A stretch of DNA of 64,000 nt from JAIUNP01 sp020161975 (GCA_036745275.1 DAIOGK010000002.1:124001-188000); one strand, 5' to 3'; positions 8,240 to 16,997 are shown, counted from the first letter of the stretch. Notes: generated by a model from the letters alone, not told the origin. Translations and numbers: made by a program.

Positions 8240-9076
8240 ATGACCCGCGCCTCCTATTACGCCCCGAAGGGTGGCCTGCCGCCCCAAACCCAGCTTCTGA
8301 CCGACCGCGCCCATTTCACGCCGTGGTATGGTGTGATCCCGCGCGGTACATTCAGCGATATCGTGACCTCCTACCTGCCCTTCTGGGACAATACGCGACT
8401 CTGGGTGATCGCCCGGCCGATGAGCGGCTTTGCCGAGACCTTCTCGCATTACATCATGGAGGTTGCGCCGGGCGGCGGCTCAGAGAAGCCCGAAGCCGAT
8501 GCCGACGCCCAGGGTGTTCTCTTCATCGTCGAGGGCGCGCTGGAACTGTCGTTTGCCGGCAAGACGCACGCGATGACGTCAGGCGGTTATGCCTATCTGC
8601 CGCCGGGCATGGCTTGGACGCTGAAGAACCGCAGCGATGCGCCGGTCCGCTTCCACTGGATCCGCAAGCGCTATCAGGTCGTGCCCGGACTCGCCCTTCC
8701 CGATCCGATCATCACCTCGGATCAGGCGGTGGCGCCAAACGCCATGCCGGACACCAACGGAACCTGGGCGACCACGCGTTTTGTCGACCCTGCCGATCTC
8801 CGTCACGACATGCATGTGACCATCGTCACCTTTGAACCCGGCGGCGTCATCCCCTTCGATGAGACGCATGTCATGGAGCACGGGCTTTATGTGCTCGAAG
8901 GCAAGGCAGTCTATCACCTCAATCAGGACTGGGTGGAGGTTCAGGCCGGCGACTACATGTGGCTGCGCGCCTTCTGTCCGCAATCCTGCTACGCGGGCGG
9001 ACCGGGCCGCTTCCGCTACCTGCTGTACAAGGATGTGAACCGCCACATGCCGCTGGGGGCGTTCCAGGGCGCTTGA
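8240..9076 (+). CDS. allE: (S)-ureidoglycine aminohydrolase
   Basis: A 278-residue bicupin that releases ammonia from ureidoglycine and fixes the S stereochemistry of ureidoglycolate for AllA. The N-terminal cupin holds SHYIMEVAPGGGSEKPE and the C-terminal one, the catalytic half with the manganese site, holds FDETHVMEHGLYVLEGK with the His/Glu ligands. Length and arrangement fit the YlbA/AllE family. The enzyme that should produce its substrate, allantoate amidohydrolase, is not in the window. Confidence 0.93.
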   Translation: MTRASYYAPKGGLPPQTQLLTDRAHFTPWYGVIPRGTFSDIVTSYLPFWDNTRLWVIARPMSGFAETFSHYIMEVAPGGGSEKPEADADAQGVLFIVEGALELSFAGKTHAMTSGGYAYLPPGMAWTLKNRSDAPVRFHWIRKRYQVVPGLALPDPIITSDQAVAPNAMPDTNGTWATTRFVDPADLRHDMHVTIVTFEPGGVIPFDETHVMEHGLYVLEGKAVYHLNQDWVEVQAGDYMWLRAFCPQSCYAGGPGRFRYLLYKDVNRHMPLGAFQGA

Positions 9077-9125
9077 AAATTCCCCCCGACACGGTACTTG
9101 TCTGACAAGAGAACCGGAGACGGAA

Positions 9126-9908
9126 ATGCCCCGATTTGCCGCCAACCTGTCGATGCTCTTCAACGAGCATCCGTTCATGGACCGTTTTGCCGCCGCAGCC
9201 GCGGCAGGCTTCAAGGGCGTCGAATATCTCTTTCCCTATGCCGAGAACCGGGACGCGCTGGCCAATGCGCTGGCCCACAATGGCCTGACGCAGGTTCTGT
9301 TCAACCTGCCACCGGGCAACTGGGAAGCGGGCGAGCGCGGCATTGCCTGCCTGCCGGATCGGGTGGGCGAATTTCAGGACGGTGTCGGCCATGCCATCGA
9401 CTATGCCCGGGCGCTTGGCTGCAAACAGGTCAACTGCCTCTCCGGCATCATTCCCGCCGGGGCCTCCCCGGACAAAATGCGTGAGACGATCATCGCCAAC
9501 CTCCGCTTTGCCTATCACGCGCTCAAGGACGCGGGCGTGCGGCTGATCGTGGAGCCGATCAATTTTTATGACATGCCGGGGTTCTATCTCAACCGCTCGC
9601 AGCAGGCGCTTGACCTGTTCGACGCCACGGGCTGCGACATCGGCCTGCAATATGACATCTATCACATGCAGCGGATGGAGGGCGAAATCGCCGATACGAT
9701 CCGCCGCATCCTACCGCGTATCGCCCATATCCAGATTGCCGACACGCCGGGCCGAAACGAGCCGGGAACCGGCGAAATCAATTATCCATTCCTGTTCGCT
9801 CATCTCGACTCGCTCGGATACACCGGCTGGGTCAGTTGCGAATATCGCCCGGCGGCGGGCACGGTGGAAGGGCTCGGCTGGCTCAGGAATATCGGAGGTC
9901 TTTCATGA
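9126..9908 (+). CDS. hyi: hydroxypyruvate isomerase
   Basis: A 260-residue TIM-barrel sugar isomerase of the Hyi family that interconverts hydroxypyruvate and tartronate semialdehyde in glyoxylate salvage. Family features are FAANLSMLFNEHPFMDRF at the N-terminus, KGVEYLFPY, the EPIN strand with the metal-binding Glu, QYDIYHMQ and HIQIADTPGRNEPGTGEI. A GGAGA ribosome site precedes the ATG. It follows allE by 49 bp and overlaps the glycerate kinase by ATGA, linking purine-derived glyoxylate to glycerate metabolism. Confidence 0.92.
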   Translation: MPRFAANLSMLFNEHPFMDRFAAAAAAGFKGVEYLFPYAENRDALANALAHNGLTQVLFNLPPGNWEAGERGIACLPDRVGEFQDGVGHAIDYARALGCKQVNCLSGIIPAGASPDKMRETIIANLRFAYHALKDAGVRLIVEPINFYDMPGFYLNRSQQALDLFDATGCDIGLQYDIYHMQRMEGEIADTIRRILPRIAHIQIADTPGRNEPGTGEINYPFLFAHLDSLGYTGWVSCEYRPAAGTVEGLGWLRNIGGLS

Positions 9909-11173
9909 GCTTGACGGACGGTGCTGCCCGCGCCGCGTTGCGTAGGCTGTTTGACGCCGCAGTGGCAAGCGCCGCGCCCGGCCCTGCCGTGCTGCGTCAC
10001 CTGCCGGACAAGCCAAAGGGCCGCTGCATCGTCATCGGTGCCGGCAAGGCGTCTGCCGCCATGGCAGCCGGGCTCGATGCTGCCTGGCCCGATGTTCCGC
10101 TCTCCGGCGTCGTGGTGACGCGTTATGAACACGCGGTTCCTGCCGGGCGCATCGAGATCCTCGAAGCGTCTCACCCGGTCCCCGATGCGATGAGCGAGAC
10201 TGCTGCGCGCCGCATTCTCGATACAGTGACCGGACTTGGCCCGGACGATCTCGTTATTGCCCTCATTTCCGGCGGCGGCTCAGCGCTGATGGTCATGCCG
10301 GCCGAAGGCATGACGATGGCCGACAAGATGGCGCTCAATTCCGCGCTTCTCAAAAGCGGCGCCACGATCACCGAGATGAATGCTGTCAGGAAGCATCTCT
10401 CGCGCATCAAGGGCGGGCGTTTGGCGCTGGCGGCTGCGCCGGCGCGCGTGGTCACGCTCGTTATTTCCGACGTACCCGGCGATGATCCCGCCGTCATTGC
10501 TTCCGGCCCCACCGTGCCCGATGCGACGAGCCTTGCCGATGTGCACGAGATCCTCAACCGCTACGGTATCGAGCTTTCGCCAGCGGCGGAGGCGGCGCTG
10601 GCGCGGGGGCAGGAAACGCCAAAGCCCGGCGAACTTGTCACCGACATCCGCATGATCGCTTCGCCCCGTCAGGCGCTGGCGGCAGCGGCGGACGCTGCGC
10701 GCGAACTTGGCATCACGCCGCTCATGCTGGGCGATGCGTTGGAGGGCGAGGCGAAGGAAATCGGTACGGTAATGGCCGGCATCGCGCGCTCCGCTGCGCT
10801 CTACGGGCAGCCCGTCAGGCGGCCTGCCGTACTCCTGTCGGGCGGCGAAGGCACTGTGACCATCGGCAAGGGCAAGGCCGGTCGCGGCGGGCGCAACACC
10901 GAATTCCTGCTCGGCCTTGCGGTGGCGCTGGCGGGCGAAGCCGGCGTCTATGCTGTTGCTGGCGACAGCGACGGCATCGACGGCACGGAAGATGCCGCAG
11001 GCGCGGTGATCACGCCCGATACACTGGCGCGCGGGGCCGCAAAAGGCCTCGACGCCCGCGCCTTCCTGACCGGACACGACAGCTATTCCTATTTCGATGC
11101 GCTGGGCGATCTCATCATAACCGGGCCGACGTTGACCAATGTCAACGATATCCGGGCGGTGCTGGTCATCTAG
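9905..11173 (+). CDS. glycerate 2-kinase (MOFRL family)
   Basis: Phosphorylates glycerate to 2-phosphoglycerate. The 422-residue protein has the N-terminal kinase domain (GKASAAMA, ALISGGGSALM, NAVRKHLSRIKGGRLA, VISDVPGDDPAVIASGPT) and the C-terminal MOFRL domain (LLSGGEGTVTI, GRGGRNTEFLLGLA, GDSDGIDGTEDAAGA). I choose the ATG at 9905 because it overlaps the hyi stop as ATGA; an in-frame start at 9836 would run far into hyi. Often called TtuD or GckA. Last gene of the urate operon, it completes a path from glyoxylate to the lower glycolytic pool if carboligase and reductase are supplied elsewhere. Confidence 0.92.
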   Translation: MSLTDGAARAALRRLFDAAVASAAPGPAVLRHLPDKPKGRCIVIGAGKASAAMAAGLDAAWPDVPLSGVVVTRYEHAVPAGRIEILEASHPVPDAMSETAARRILDTVTGLGPDDLVIALISGGGSALMVMPAEGMTMADKMALNSALLKSGATITEMNAVRKHLSRIKGGRLALAAAPARVVTLVISDVPGDDPAVIASGPTVPDATSLADVHEILNRYGIELSPAAEAALARGQETPKPGELVTDIRMIASPRQALAAAADAARELGITPLMLGDALEGEAKEIGTVMAGIARSAALYGQPVRRPAVLLSGGEGTVTIGKGKAGRGGRNTEFLLGLAVALAGEAGVYAVAGDSDGIDGTEDAAGAVITPDTLARGAAKGLDARAFLTGHDSYSYFDALGDLIITGPTLTNVNDIRAVLVI

Positions 11174-11225
11174 AGTTCCGGCCTCGCCGTCGCGCCTGAC
11201 CAATGTTCCGGTTTCGGCGTCGCCC

Positions 11226-12308
11226 CTATTTGAAATGCTTCGAGAGCTTCAGGCCCTGAGCCTGATAGTTCGAGCCGAGCCCGGCGCCATACAGCGTGCG
11301 GGGGCGTTCGGCCATGCGTTCATAGACGAGGCGACCGACGATCTGCCCATCCTCGATGATGAACGGCACGTCATGCGAGCGCACTTCCAGCACGGCGCGC
11401 GCGCCCGCTCCCCCCGCTGCCATATGGCCGAAACCGGGATCGAAGAAACCGGCGTAATGGACGCGGAACTCCCCGACCAGAGGATCGAAGGGCACCATCT
11501 CCGCTGCGTAATCGGGCGGCACATGCACCGCTTCCTTCGAAGCGAGAATATAGAACTCGCTCGGATCAAGCACCAGCGCGCCCGATCCGTCCGCCGTCAG
11601 CGGTTCCCAATAGTCCGCGATGCGGCAGGCCCCCACCTTGTCCACATCGACAAGCCCCGTATGCCGCTTGCCGCGATAGCCGATCAGGCCCGCACCATCG
11701 AAGCCCGAGAGATCGACGCTGACGGCAACACCGGCGCTGACCGGATGGGCGCCCCCCGCAATCAGCGTCTCGCTGCGATCCAGCGCGGCGAGCGTAGCAT
11801 CATCCAGCCGTGGCTGGCCGGAGCGGAAGCGGATCTGCGACAGGCGCGAGCCGGTACGCACCAGCACCGGGAAGGTTTTGGGCGAAATCTCCGCGTAAAG
11901 CGGGCCGGAATAGCCATCGGGGATGACATCAAAGGCCGCGCCACCATCGACGATGACACGGGTGAACACGTCGATGCGCCCGGTCGAACTTTTCGGATTG
12001 GCCGAGGCGGCCATGCCTGCGGGCAAGGCGAGGGCCTCGCAGAGTTCCGCGACATAGACGCAGCCGGTTTCCAGCACAGCGCCGTCTGACAGGTCGATCT
12101 CATGCAGGGCGATAGCGGCAATCCGATCGCGGGCGTTTCGGCCCGGCCCCGGCAAAAAGCTCGCGCGGACGCGCCAGCAGCGCTTCCCAAGCCGCAGGTC
12201 CATGCTGGCAGGCTGGATCTGCCCGGCAACAGGCGGCGCTGCCGGGCGGATCTGTCCCGTCCGGACCATCGCCTCGATCATCGCATCGGAGAAGATGCCG
12301 TCCACCAT
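11226..12308 (-). CDS. dcd: 2'-deoxycytidine 5'-triphosphate deaminase, double-domain form
   Basis: A 360-residue protein with two tandem dUTPase/dCTP-deaminase-like halves. The first half carries QPASMDLRLG and ANPKSSTGRIDVFTRV and the second GKRHTGLVDVDKVG and FHYAGFFDPGFG-type motifs. The usual single-domain Dcd is about 190 residues; double-length versions are known in alphaproteobacteria. It would supply dUMP precursors for dTTP synthesis. Start set at the ATG at 12308 with GGAAGG just upstream; the frame is open 19 codons further. Convergent with the glycerate kinase gene. Exact reaction (deamination alone or with hydrolysis) cannot be told from sequence. Confidence 0.82.
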   Translation of the reverse strand: MVDGIFSDAMIEAMVRTGQIRPAAPPVAGQIQPASMDLRLGKRCWRVRASFLPGPGRNARDRIAAIALHEIDLSDGAVLETGCVYVAELCEALALPAGMAASANPKSSTGRIDVFTRVIVDGGAAFDVIPDGYSGPLYAEISPKTFPVLVRTGSRLSQIRFRSGQPRLDDATLAALDRSETLIAGGAHPVSAGVAVSVDLSGFDGAGLIGYRGKRHTGLVDVDKVGACRIADYWEPLTADGSGALVLDPSEFYILASKEAVHVPPDYAAEMVPFDPLVGEFRVHYAGFFDPGFGHMAAGGAGARAVLEVRSHDVPFIIEDGQIVGRLVYERMAERPRTLYGAGLGSNYQAQGLKLSKHFK

Positions 12309-12379
12309 GCTGCCTTCCAATCTGTGCGCCTGGCCACGACTAGCGGCATGGCCCGCGCCTCGCAAGGCTTTCGGGTGGC

Positions 12380-12991
12380 CTATCCCCTTTTAAAGACGCG
12401 CGCGGCGAGGAGAACCCGGGCCAGACAGGTGACGAGGCACAGGGCGGCGAAGCCATAAGCCAGCACGCCGAACCAGCCGGGGGCAAGCAGCATTGCCACG
12501 AAGACTCCGATCGTTTCGGTGCCTTCGGCAAGTCCGGTGGTGAAGTAGAGCGACTTTGGCCCCCGTTCCTCGGTTTCCAGCCCCCGTTTCGCGGCAAGAA
12601 CGGCAAAGCCGAGGAAACTCGCCGCGTTGAGATAAAAGCTCGCCAGCAGCGCTGCCGCCGGCAGTGCGTTCTCTGAAGGCGCCAGCACGGCAAACCCCAG
12701 CGGCAGGCCGGCGTAGAAAGCAAAATCGCAGACGATATCGAGAAAGCCGCCAAAATCATCGAGCCCCGTGCGCCGCGCCACCGCGCCATCAAGCCCATCG
12801 GCAAGGCGGCTCAGCGCCAGCAGGAACAGGGCAACATCGAGTGCGCCGCCGGCGGTGGCCGCCGTCATGGCGATGGCCGCAACGAGCCCGGCCAACGTCA
12901 CCTGATTGGCGGTGACACCGCGAGCGGCCAGCGTTCGCCCGGCCCGGTCGAGCCACGGAACGACAAGGCGACGCATCACGCCATCCAGCAT
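12380..12991 (-). CDS. CDP-alcohol phosphatidyltransferase family protein
   Basis: A 203-residue membrane enzyme that joins a CDP-linked lipid to an alcohol. The catalytic motif reads DGLDGAVARRTGLDDFGGFLD then IVCD: the D-x2-D-G-x2-A-R core and the two terminal aspartates are present, but the spacer after AR is one residue shorter than in the textbook pattern. About six hydrophobic segments surround it. The acceptor alcohol cannot be read from sequence, so phosphatidylglycerophosphate, phosphatidylserine and phosphatidylinositol-type products all remain possible. It follows dcd in the same orientation, separated by 71 bp. Confidence 0.8.
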   Translation of the reverse strand: MLDGVMRRLVVPWLDRAGRTLAARGVTANQVTLAGLVAAIAMTAATAGGALDVALFLLALSRLADGLDGAVARRTGLDDFGGFLDIVCDFAFYAGLPLGFAVLAPSENALPAAALLASFYLNAASFLGFAVLAAKRGLETEERGPKSLYFTTGLAEGTETIGVFVAMLLAPGWFGVLAYGFAALCLVTCLARVLLAARVFKRG

Positions 12992-13103
12992 CGAACCTCC
13001 GCTTTACAAAACATAGCAGGTCTCGCGCTTCCTTCTACCATTGGCACTTGTCAAATCAGCCTGAACCCGGAGAATACCAGACGGAACCAGGGGAGCGAGA
13101 CCG

Positions 13104-13496
13104 ATGTATCGTGCCGTGACCGACAGCATCGAGGTGGTGGTCCGCCCCCAGTTCTCCCCGGAACAGTCGCAGCCGGAAAAGAACAAGTATTTCTGGACCT
13201 ACGCCGTGGAAATCACCAACCATGGCGAGGAGACGATCCAGCTTCGCCACCGGCGTTGGGAGATCACCGACGGCAACGGCCAGCGGCAGGATGTGCGCGG
13301 GCCGGGCGTCGTGGGCGAACAGCCGATCCTCAAACCCGGCGAAACCTTCCGCTATGCTTCCGGTTGCCCGCTGACGACGCCGCAGGGCATCATGGTGGGC
13401 CAATACGAAATGGTGCGGGAAAGCGGCAGCCGCTTCAACGTGCAGATTCCGGCCTTTTCGCTCGACAGCCCGTTCGAGACACGCAAGCTGAACTAG
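13104..13496 (+). CDS. apaG: ApaG family protein
   Basis: A 130-residue protein with a fibronectin-III-like beta sandwich, family length exactly. Landmarks are FWTYAVEITNHGEETIQL, HRRWEITD, GPGVVGEQPIL, LKPGETFRYASGCPL and the GIMVGQYEM strand. ApaG is tied to magnesium/cobalt tolerance and diadenosine tetraphosphate metabolism in enterobacteria; its molecular role is not settled. It ends 2 bp from the convergent hslO. Confidence 0.95.
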   Translation: MYRAVTDSIEVVVRPQFSPEQSQPEKNKYFWTYAVEITNHGEETIQLRHRRWEITDGNGQRQDVRGPGVVGEQPILKPGETFRYASGCPLTTPQGIMVGQYEMVRESGSRFNVQIPAFSLDSPFETRKLN

Positions 13497-13498
13497 AC

Positions 13499-14476
13499 CT
13501 AGGGCGCCTCGCTCCGGATGTCGTCCGGGCGGAAGTGGTAGCGCGTCGAGCAGAATTCGCAGGTGACGCCGATCATGCCGTCTTCGCCCACCATCGCCTG
13601 TTTGTCGTCGTCCGAAAAGCTCTTCAGCATGTCGAGGATACGCTCGGACGAGCAACGGCACTTGTCGATGAGCGCGGTTGATTCATAGACACGGACGCCC
13701 CGTTCATGAAACAGGCGATAGAGCAACCGCTCGGAGGTCACAGCCGGGTCGATCAACTCGATATCCTCGGTGGTCTCAACCAACGACCGGGCCTCCACCC
13801 AGGCCTCGTCCTCGACAAAGCCCTCGCGCACCGTGCCTTCCGGTGCATCGCCGGGGTCGAACTCGGCCTGCCGCTGACGGTCCGTCGACTGGGGCAGGAA
13901 CTGCACCATGATGCCGCCCGCCCGCCATTGGCGCGCACCGCCGCTGAACTGTTCGGCGACCGCAAGGCGCACCCGGGTTGGAATCTGCTCCGACCGCAGG
14001 AAATACTCATGGGCCGCCGCCTCCAGCCCCTGACCATCCAACGGCACGAGTCCCTGATAGCGCTGCGTGTTGTTGCCCTGATCAATGGTGAACGCGAGGT
14101 GCCCCTTGCCGAGCAGTTCATCCGCTTTGGCCGATGTCACGCGCGCCTCATCAAACCGGGCGTAGGCCCGGAGCGAACCCGGCGCGACGAAATCGACAAC
14201 CAGCATGTTGACCGGCCCGTCAGTACGCGTCTGCAACTGGAACTGACCCTGCAATTTCAGCGCGGTGCCGAGCAGCGCCGTCAGCGCCACGGCTTCGCCC
14301 AGCAGGCGGGAAACAGGCTCAGGATAGGCATGACGGCTGAGGATCGCATCAAGCGTCGAGCCAAGGCGCACCGAACGTCCGCGCGCATCCAGTGCATCGA
14401 CCTGAAAGGGCACAACCCGGTCATCATCCCCACCGGGCGTGTCCGATACGAAGCGCGTGGGAACAGTTTCCGCCAA
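13499..14476 (-). CDS. hslO: Hsp33 redox-regulated chaperone
   Basis: A 325-residue holdase that is switched on by oxidative unfolding. The C-terminal zinc switch is present: CRC (CxC) followed about 30 residues later by CEFC (CxxC). The body includes LGEAVALTALLGTALKLQGQFQLQ and PVNMLVVDF, typical of the family. Start is TTG at 14476, with AAGGTGG six bases before it. It begins 1 bp after the argF stop codon, so it is probably the last gene of an argD-argF-hslO operon, an arrangement seen in other alphaproteobacteria. Confidence 0.95.
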   Translation of the reverse strand: MAETVPTRFVSDTPGGDDDRVVPFQVDALDARGRSVRLGSTLDAILSRHAYPEPVSRLLGEAVALTALLGTALKLQGQFQLQTRTDGPVNMLVVDFVAPGSLRAYARFDEARVTSAKADELLGKGHLAFTIDQGNNTQRYQGLVPLDGQGLEAAAHEYFLRSEQIPTRVRLAVAEQFSGGARQWRAGGIMVQFLPQSTDRQRQAEFDPGDAPEGTVREGFVEDEAWVEARSLVETTEDIELIDPAVTSERLLYRLFHERGVRVYESTALIDKCRCSSERILDMLKSFSDDDKQAMVGEDGMIGVTCEFCSTRYHFRPDDIRSEAP

Positions 14477-14477
14477 T

Positions 14478-15407
14478 TTACGCCACCTTCGCGCCGAACA
14501 CCCAGGCCAGCACAGCCTTCTGGGCGTGCAGACGGTTCTCGGCTTCGTCGAACACGGCCGATTGCGGGCCGTCCATTACAGCATCGGTCACTTCCTCGCC
14601 GCGCGTCGCCGGCAGGCAGTGCATGAAAATGGCCTTGTCGGCCGCTTTTGCCATCAGCGCCTCATCCACCTGATAACGGCGCAGCAGGTTCTGGCGCCGG
14701 CCTTCGTCCTTGTCGCCCATCGAAACCCAGCAATCGGTGATCACGCTGTCGGCCCCCTTCACGGCGGCGGCGGGATCGGTCGTCAGTTCGATGTCCGCGC
14801 CCTGCCCGCGCGCGGCGGCGATCAACGCGGGGTTCGGCGCAAGTTCGGCGGGGGTTGCGATGCGGAAGCGGAAAGGGATCTTGGTCGCGGCGTGAACCCA
14901 TGAGGTCAGCACATTGTTGGAATCCCCGGTCCAGGCCACAGTGCGGCCTTCCAGCGGACCAATGCGTTCCTCGAACGTGAGGATATCGGCAGCCACCTGG
15001 CAGGGGTGCGAGCGCTTGGTCAGACCGTTGATGACCGGCACGGTGGCGTAGGTCGCCAGTTCCTTCAACTGGTCATGATTGAGCATCCGGATCATGATCG
15101 CATCGACATAGCGCGACATGACGCGGGCAGTATCGGCAATGCTCTCGCGCTCGCCGAGTTCGATCTCACGCCCCGTGATCATCAACGGTTCGCCGCCCAG
15201 TTCGCGAATGCCGACATCGAAGGACATGCGGGTGCGCATCGAGGGCTGCTCGAAGACCATGGCGATCTTCTTGCCGGCCAGCGGCTTGTCCACGGTGGCG
15301 GCAGGGGTGCCGCGTCGGGCCTTCATGCGCGCGGCATCGGCAAGAATGCCGGTGAACTCACTGGCAGTCAGATCGGAAATATCGATAAAATTCCGGTAGG
15401 CAGACAT
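14478..15407 (-). CDS. argF: ornithine carbamoyltransferase
   Basis: Makes citrulline from ornithine and carbamoyl phosphate in arginine synthesis. The 309-residue protein has the carbamoyl-phosphate loop SMRTR (Met where many have Thr), MIRMLNH, the HPCQ motif, and the ornithine loop around DCWVSMGD and HCLPATRG. Downstream of argD by 15 bp and immediately before hslO. Confidence 0.97.
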   Translation of the reverse strand: MSAYRNFIDISDLTASEFTGILADAARMKARRGTPAATVDKPLAGKKIAMVFEQPSMRTRMSFDVGIRELGGEPLMITGREIELGERESIADTARVMSRYVDAIMIRMLNHDQLKELATYATVPVINGLTKRSHPCQVAADILTFEERIGPLEGRTVAWTGDSNNVLTSWVHAATKIPFRFRIATPAELAPNPALIAAARGQGADIELTTDPAAAVKGADSVITDCWVSMGDKDEGRRQNLLRRYQVDEALMAKAADKAIFMHCLPATRGEEVTDAVMDGPQSAVFDEAENRLHAQKAVLAWVFGAKVA

Positions 15408-15422
15408 CGGGGATTCCGTTCT

Positions 15423-16652
15423 TCAGGCCGCAGGCTTTGTCGCATCCTTGGCAGTGGCTTCGAGCGCGGTGCAGGCGGCATCAAGGCGGCTGATCGCCTC
15501 GTTCATTTCGGCTTCCGTTATATTCAGCGGCGGCAGAATGCGGACCACATTGTCACCCGCGGGCACGGACAGCATCTTCTGCGCCCGCAACGCCGCCACA
15601 AGATCACCATTGGGCACCACGGTACGCAGGCCCAGCAGCAAGCCTTCGCCCCGGACCTCGGCAATGATCGAGGGGTGGCGGTCCTTGATCTCGGCGAGAC
15701 GTTGCTTGAACAGCAGCGCTGTCTGGCGCACACGATCGAGGAAGACGTCATTCGCGACCTCATCGAGCACGGCATTGCCAATGGCCATCGCCAGCGGATT
15801 GCCGCCGTAGGTCGAGCCGTGCGAGCCGGCAACCATCCCCTTGGCGGCCTCTGCTGTCGCCAGGCAGGCGCCCAGCGGAAAGCCACCGCCGATGCCCTTG
15901 GCCACCGCCATGATGTCAGGTGTGATACCGGCCCATTCATAGGCAAACAGCCGCCCGGTGCGCCCCATGCCGCACTGAACCTCGTCCAGCGCCAGCAGAA
16001 TGCCGTTCTCGTCCGCAATGCGACGAAGGTCGCGCAAGGCGCCGGGCGCCAGCACGCGAATGCCGCCCTCGCCCTGCATCGGCTCAATCAGGATGGCTGC
16101 CGTTTCCGGGGTGATGGCCGCTTTCACTGCGTCCAGATCACCGAACGGCACCTGATCGAAGCCAGGAACGGCCGGGCCGAAGCCATCAAGATACTTCTTG
16201 TTGCCGCCGGCAGCGATGGTTGCCAGCGTGCGACCGTGGAAGGCGCCCTCGAAGGTGATGATGCGATAGCGCTCGGGGTGACCATTCGCCGAATGATATT
16301 TCCGTGCGGTCTTGATCGAACATTCCAGGGCCTCGGCCCCGGAATTGGTGAAAAAGACATAATCGGCGAAGGTCAGATCGGCGAGGCGGCGCGCCAGGCG
16401 CTCACCATCGGGAATGCGATAAAGATTGGAAATGTGCCAGAGCTTTTCGGCCTGCGCCTTCAGGGCCGCCGTCAGCGCCGGATGGGCATGGCCGAGCAGG
16501 TTCACAGCGATGCCGCCCGAAAAATCGAGATAGCGCTCGCCCGTATCCGTAATCAGCCAGGCACCCTCGCCGCGCTCGAAATTGAGATCAATGCGGCTGT
16601 ACGTCGGCATTACAGCCGAGTTCGTCTTTTTTTCGCCACCGGCCACAGTCAT
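15423..16652 (-). CDS. argD: acetylornithine aminotransferase
   Basis: PLP-dependent aminotransferase converting N-acetylglutamate semialdehyde to N-acetylornithine; the enzyme can often also serve lysine synthesis (dapB is elsewhere in the window). In 409 residues: FTNSGAEALECSIK, FHGRTLAT, EPMQGEGGI, LALDEVQCGMGRTG and the PLP-lysine in AVAKGIGGGFPLGA. I start at the ATG at 16652, with GAGG 7 bp upstream; starts at 16667 (TTG) and 16610 (ATG, no ribosome site) are alternatives. The upstream leader contains a possible arginine attenuator, entered separately. Confidence 0.95.
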   Translation of the reverse strand: MTVAGGEKKTNSAVMPTYSRIDLNFERGEGAWLITDTGERYLDFSGGIAVNLLGHAHPALTAALKAQAEKLWHISNLYRIPDGERLARRLADLTFADYVFFTNSGAEALECSIKTARKYHSANGHPERYRIITFEGAFHGRTLATIAAGGNKKYLDGFGPAVPGFDQVPFGDLDAVKAAITPETAAILIEPMQGEGGIRVLAPGALRDLRRIADENGILLALDEVQCGMGRTGRLFAYEWAGITPDIMAVAKGIGGGFPLGACLATAEAAKGMVAGSHGSTYGGNPLAMAIGNAVLDEVANDVFLDRVRQTALLFKQRLAEIKDRHPSIIAEVRGEGLLLGLRTVVPNGDLVAALRAQKMLSVPAGDNVVRILPPLNITEAEMNEAISRLDAACTALEATAKDATKPAA

Positions 16653-16676
16653 GGTCACGCCTCGCAACCTCGCGTT

Positions 16677-16751
16677 TCACCAAACGCAAAAAGCCGCTCC
16701 TTTACGGGCGCGGCCTTCTCTTTTTCCATGTCTCGTCCATGCCGTCAACAT
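16677..16751 (-). promoter_or_regulatory. candidate attenuator leader of argD: Arg-rich leader peptide and terminator
   Basis: On the argD strand a 12-codon reading frame, MDETWKKRRPRP (16740 to 16702), ends with a stop codon lying in the loop of a terminator-like hairpin: GCCGC-g-CC, loop CGTAAA, GG-a-GCGGC (16714-16693), followed by five T (16692-16688). The argD start codon is about 35 bases downstream. The codons AGA-AGG occur side by side, rare in this GC-rich DNA. A second overlapping frame (start 16751, 24 codons) also has four Arg codons. This is the layout expected if ribosome stalling on arginine codons controls read-through into argD. Neither frame has a strong ribosome site, so this is a hypothesis. 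The hairpin is bidirectional. Confidence 0.4.
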
Positions 16752-16997
16752 ACCAGCCTGCAAGCAGACTCTTGACGTGGGGCCAACTTTCCCACAGGAG
16801 ATCGCTGGGGAAAACTTGTGCAGCCCGCCTCTGGAATCTGCCGTTCCCCCTCACGATCTTGTAGTGTCCCGATCGTGCGACACGAGATGTCGTAGCCGAG
16901 TTGGAAATTTCAGTTTGTGCGTGCGCAGTCCCATCCGGGCATGTCCTGCCCGGTCGAAGCGGGATTCTATCGCTCGCGAGTGCCGAGGAATTCAAGA
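16752..16997 (+). promoter_or_regulatory. gcrA upstream region
   Basis: No gene is apparent here. A TTGACG at 16772-16777 could be a -35 box reading toward gcrA, although no clear -10 follows. GANTC methylation sites for a CcrM-type methylase lie at 16767-16771 and 16963-16967, and TTTCCCACA at 16788-16796 differs at two positions from the DnaA box TTATCCACA. In Caulobacter gcrA is activated by DnaA and GcrA works with GANTC methylation, so these are plausible control sites, not proven ones. Confidence 0.3.

Noticed and set aside
15006..16775. 589-codon open frame antisense to argF and argD
   Set aside because: It mirrors two well-supported genes in a GC-rich sequence, where third-position GC keeps the antisense frame open. 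Its predicted protein has biased, low-information composition and no recognisable motif.
16653..16997. argD leader hairpin as terminator of an upstream plus-strand gene
   Set aside because: No gene ends on the plus strand before it; argD and gcrA are divergent, so its placement makes more sense as a leader element, though it may work in both directions.
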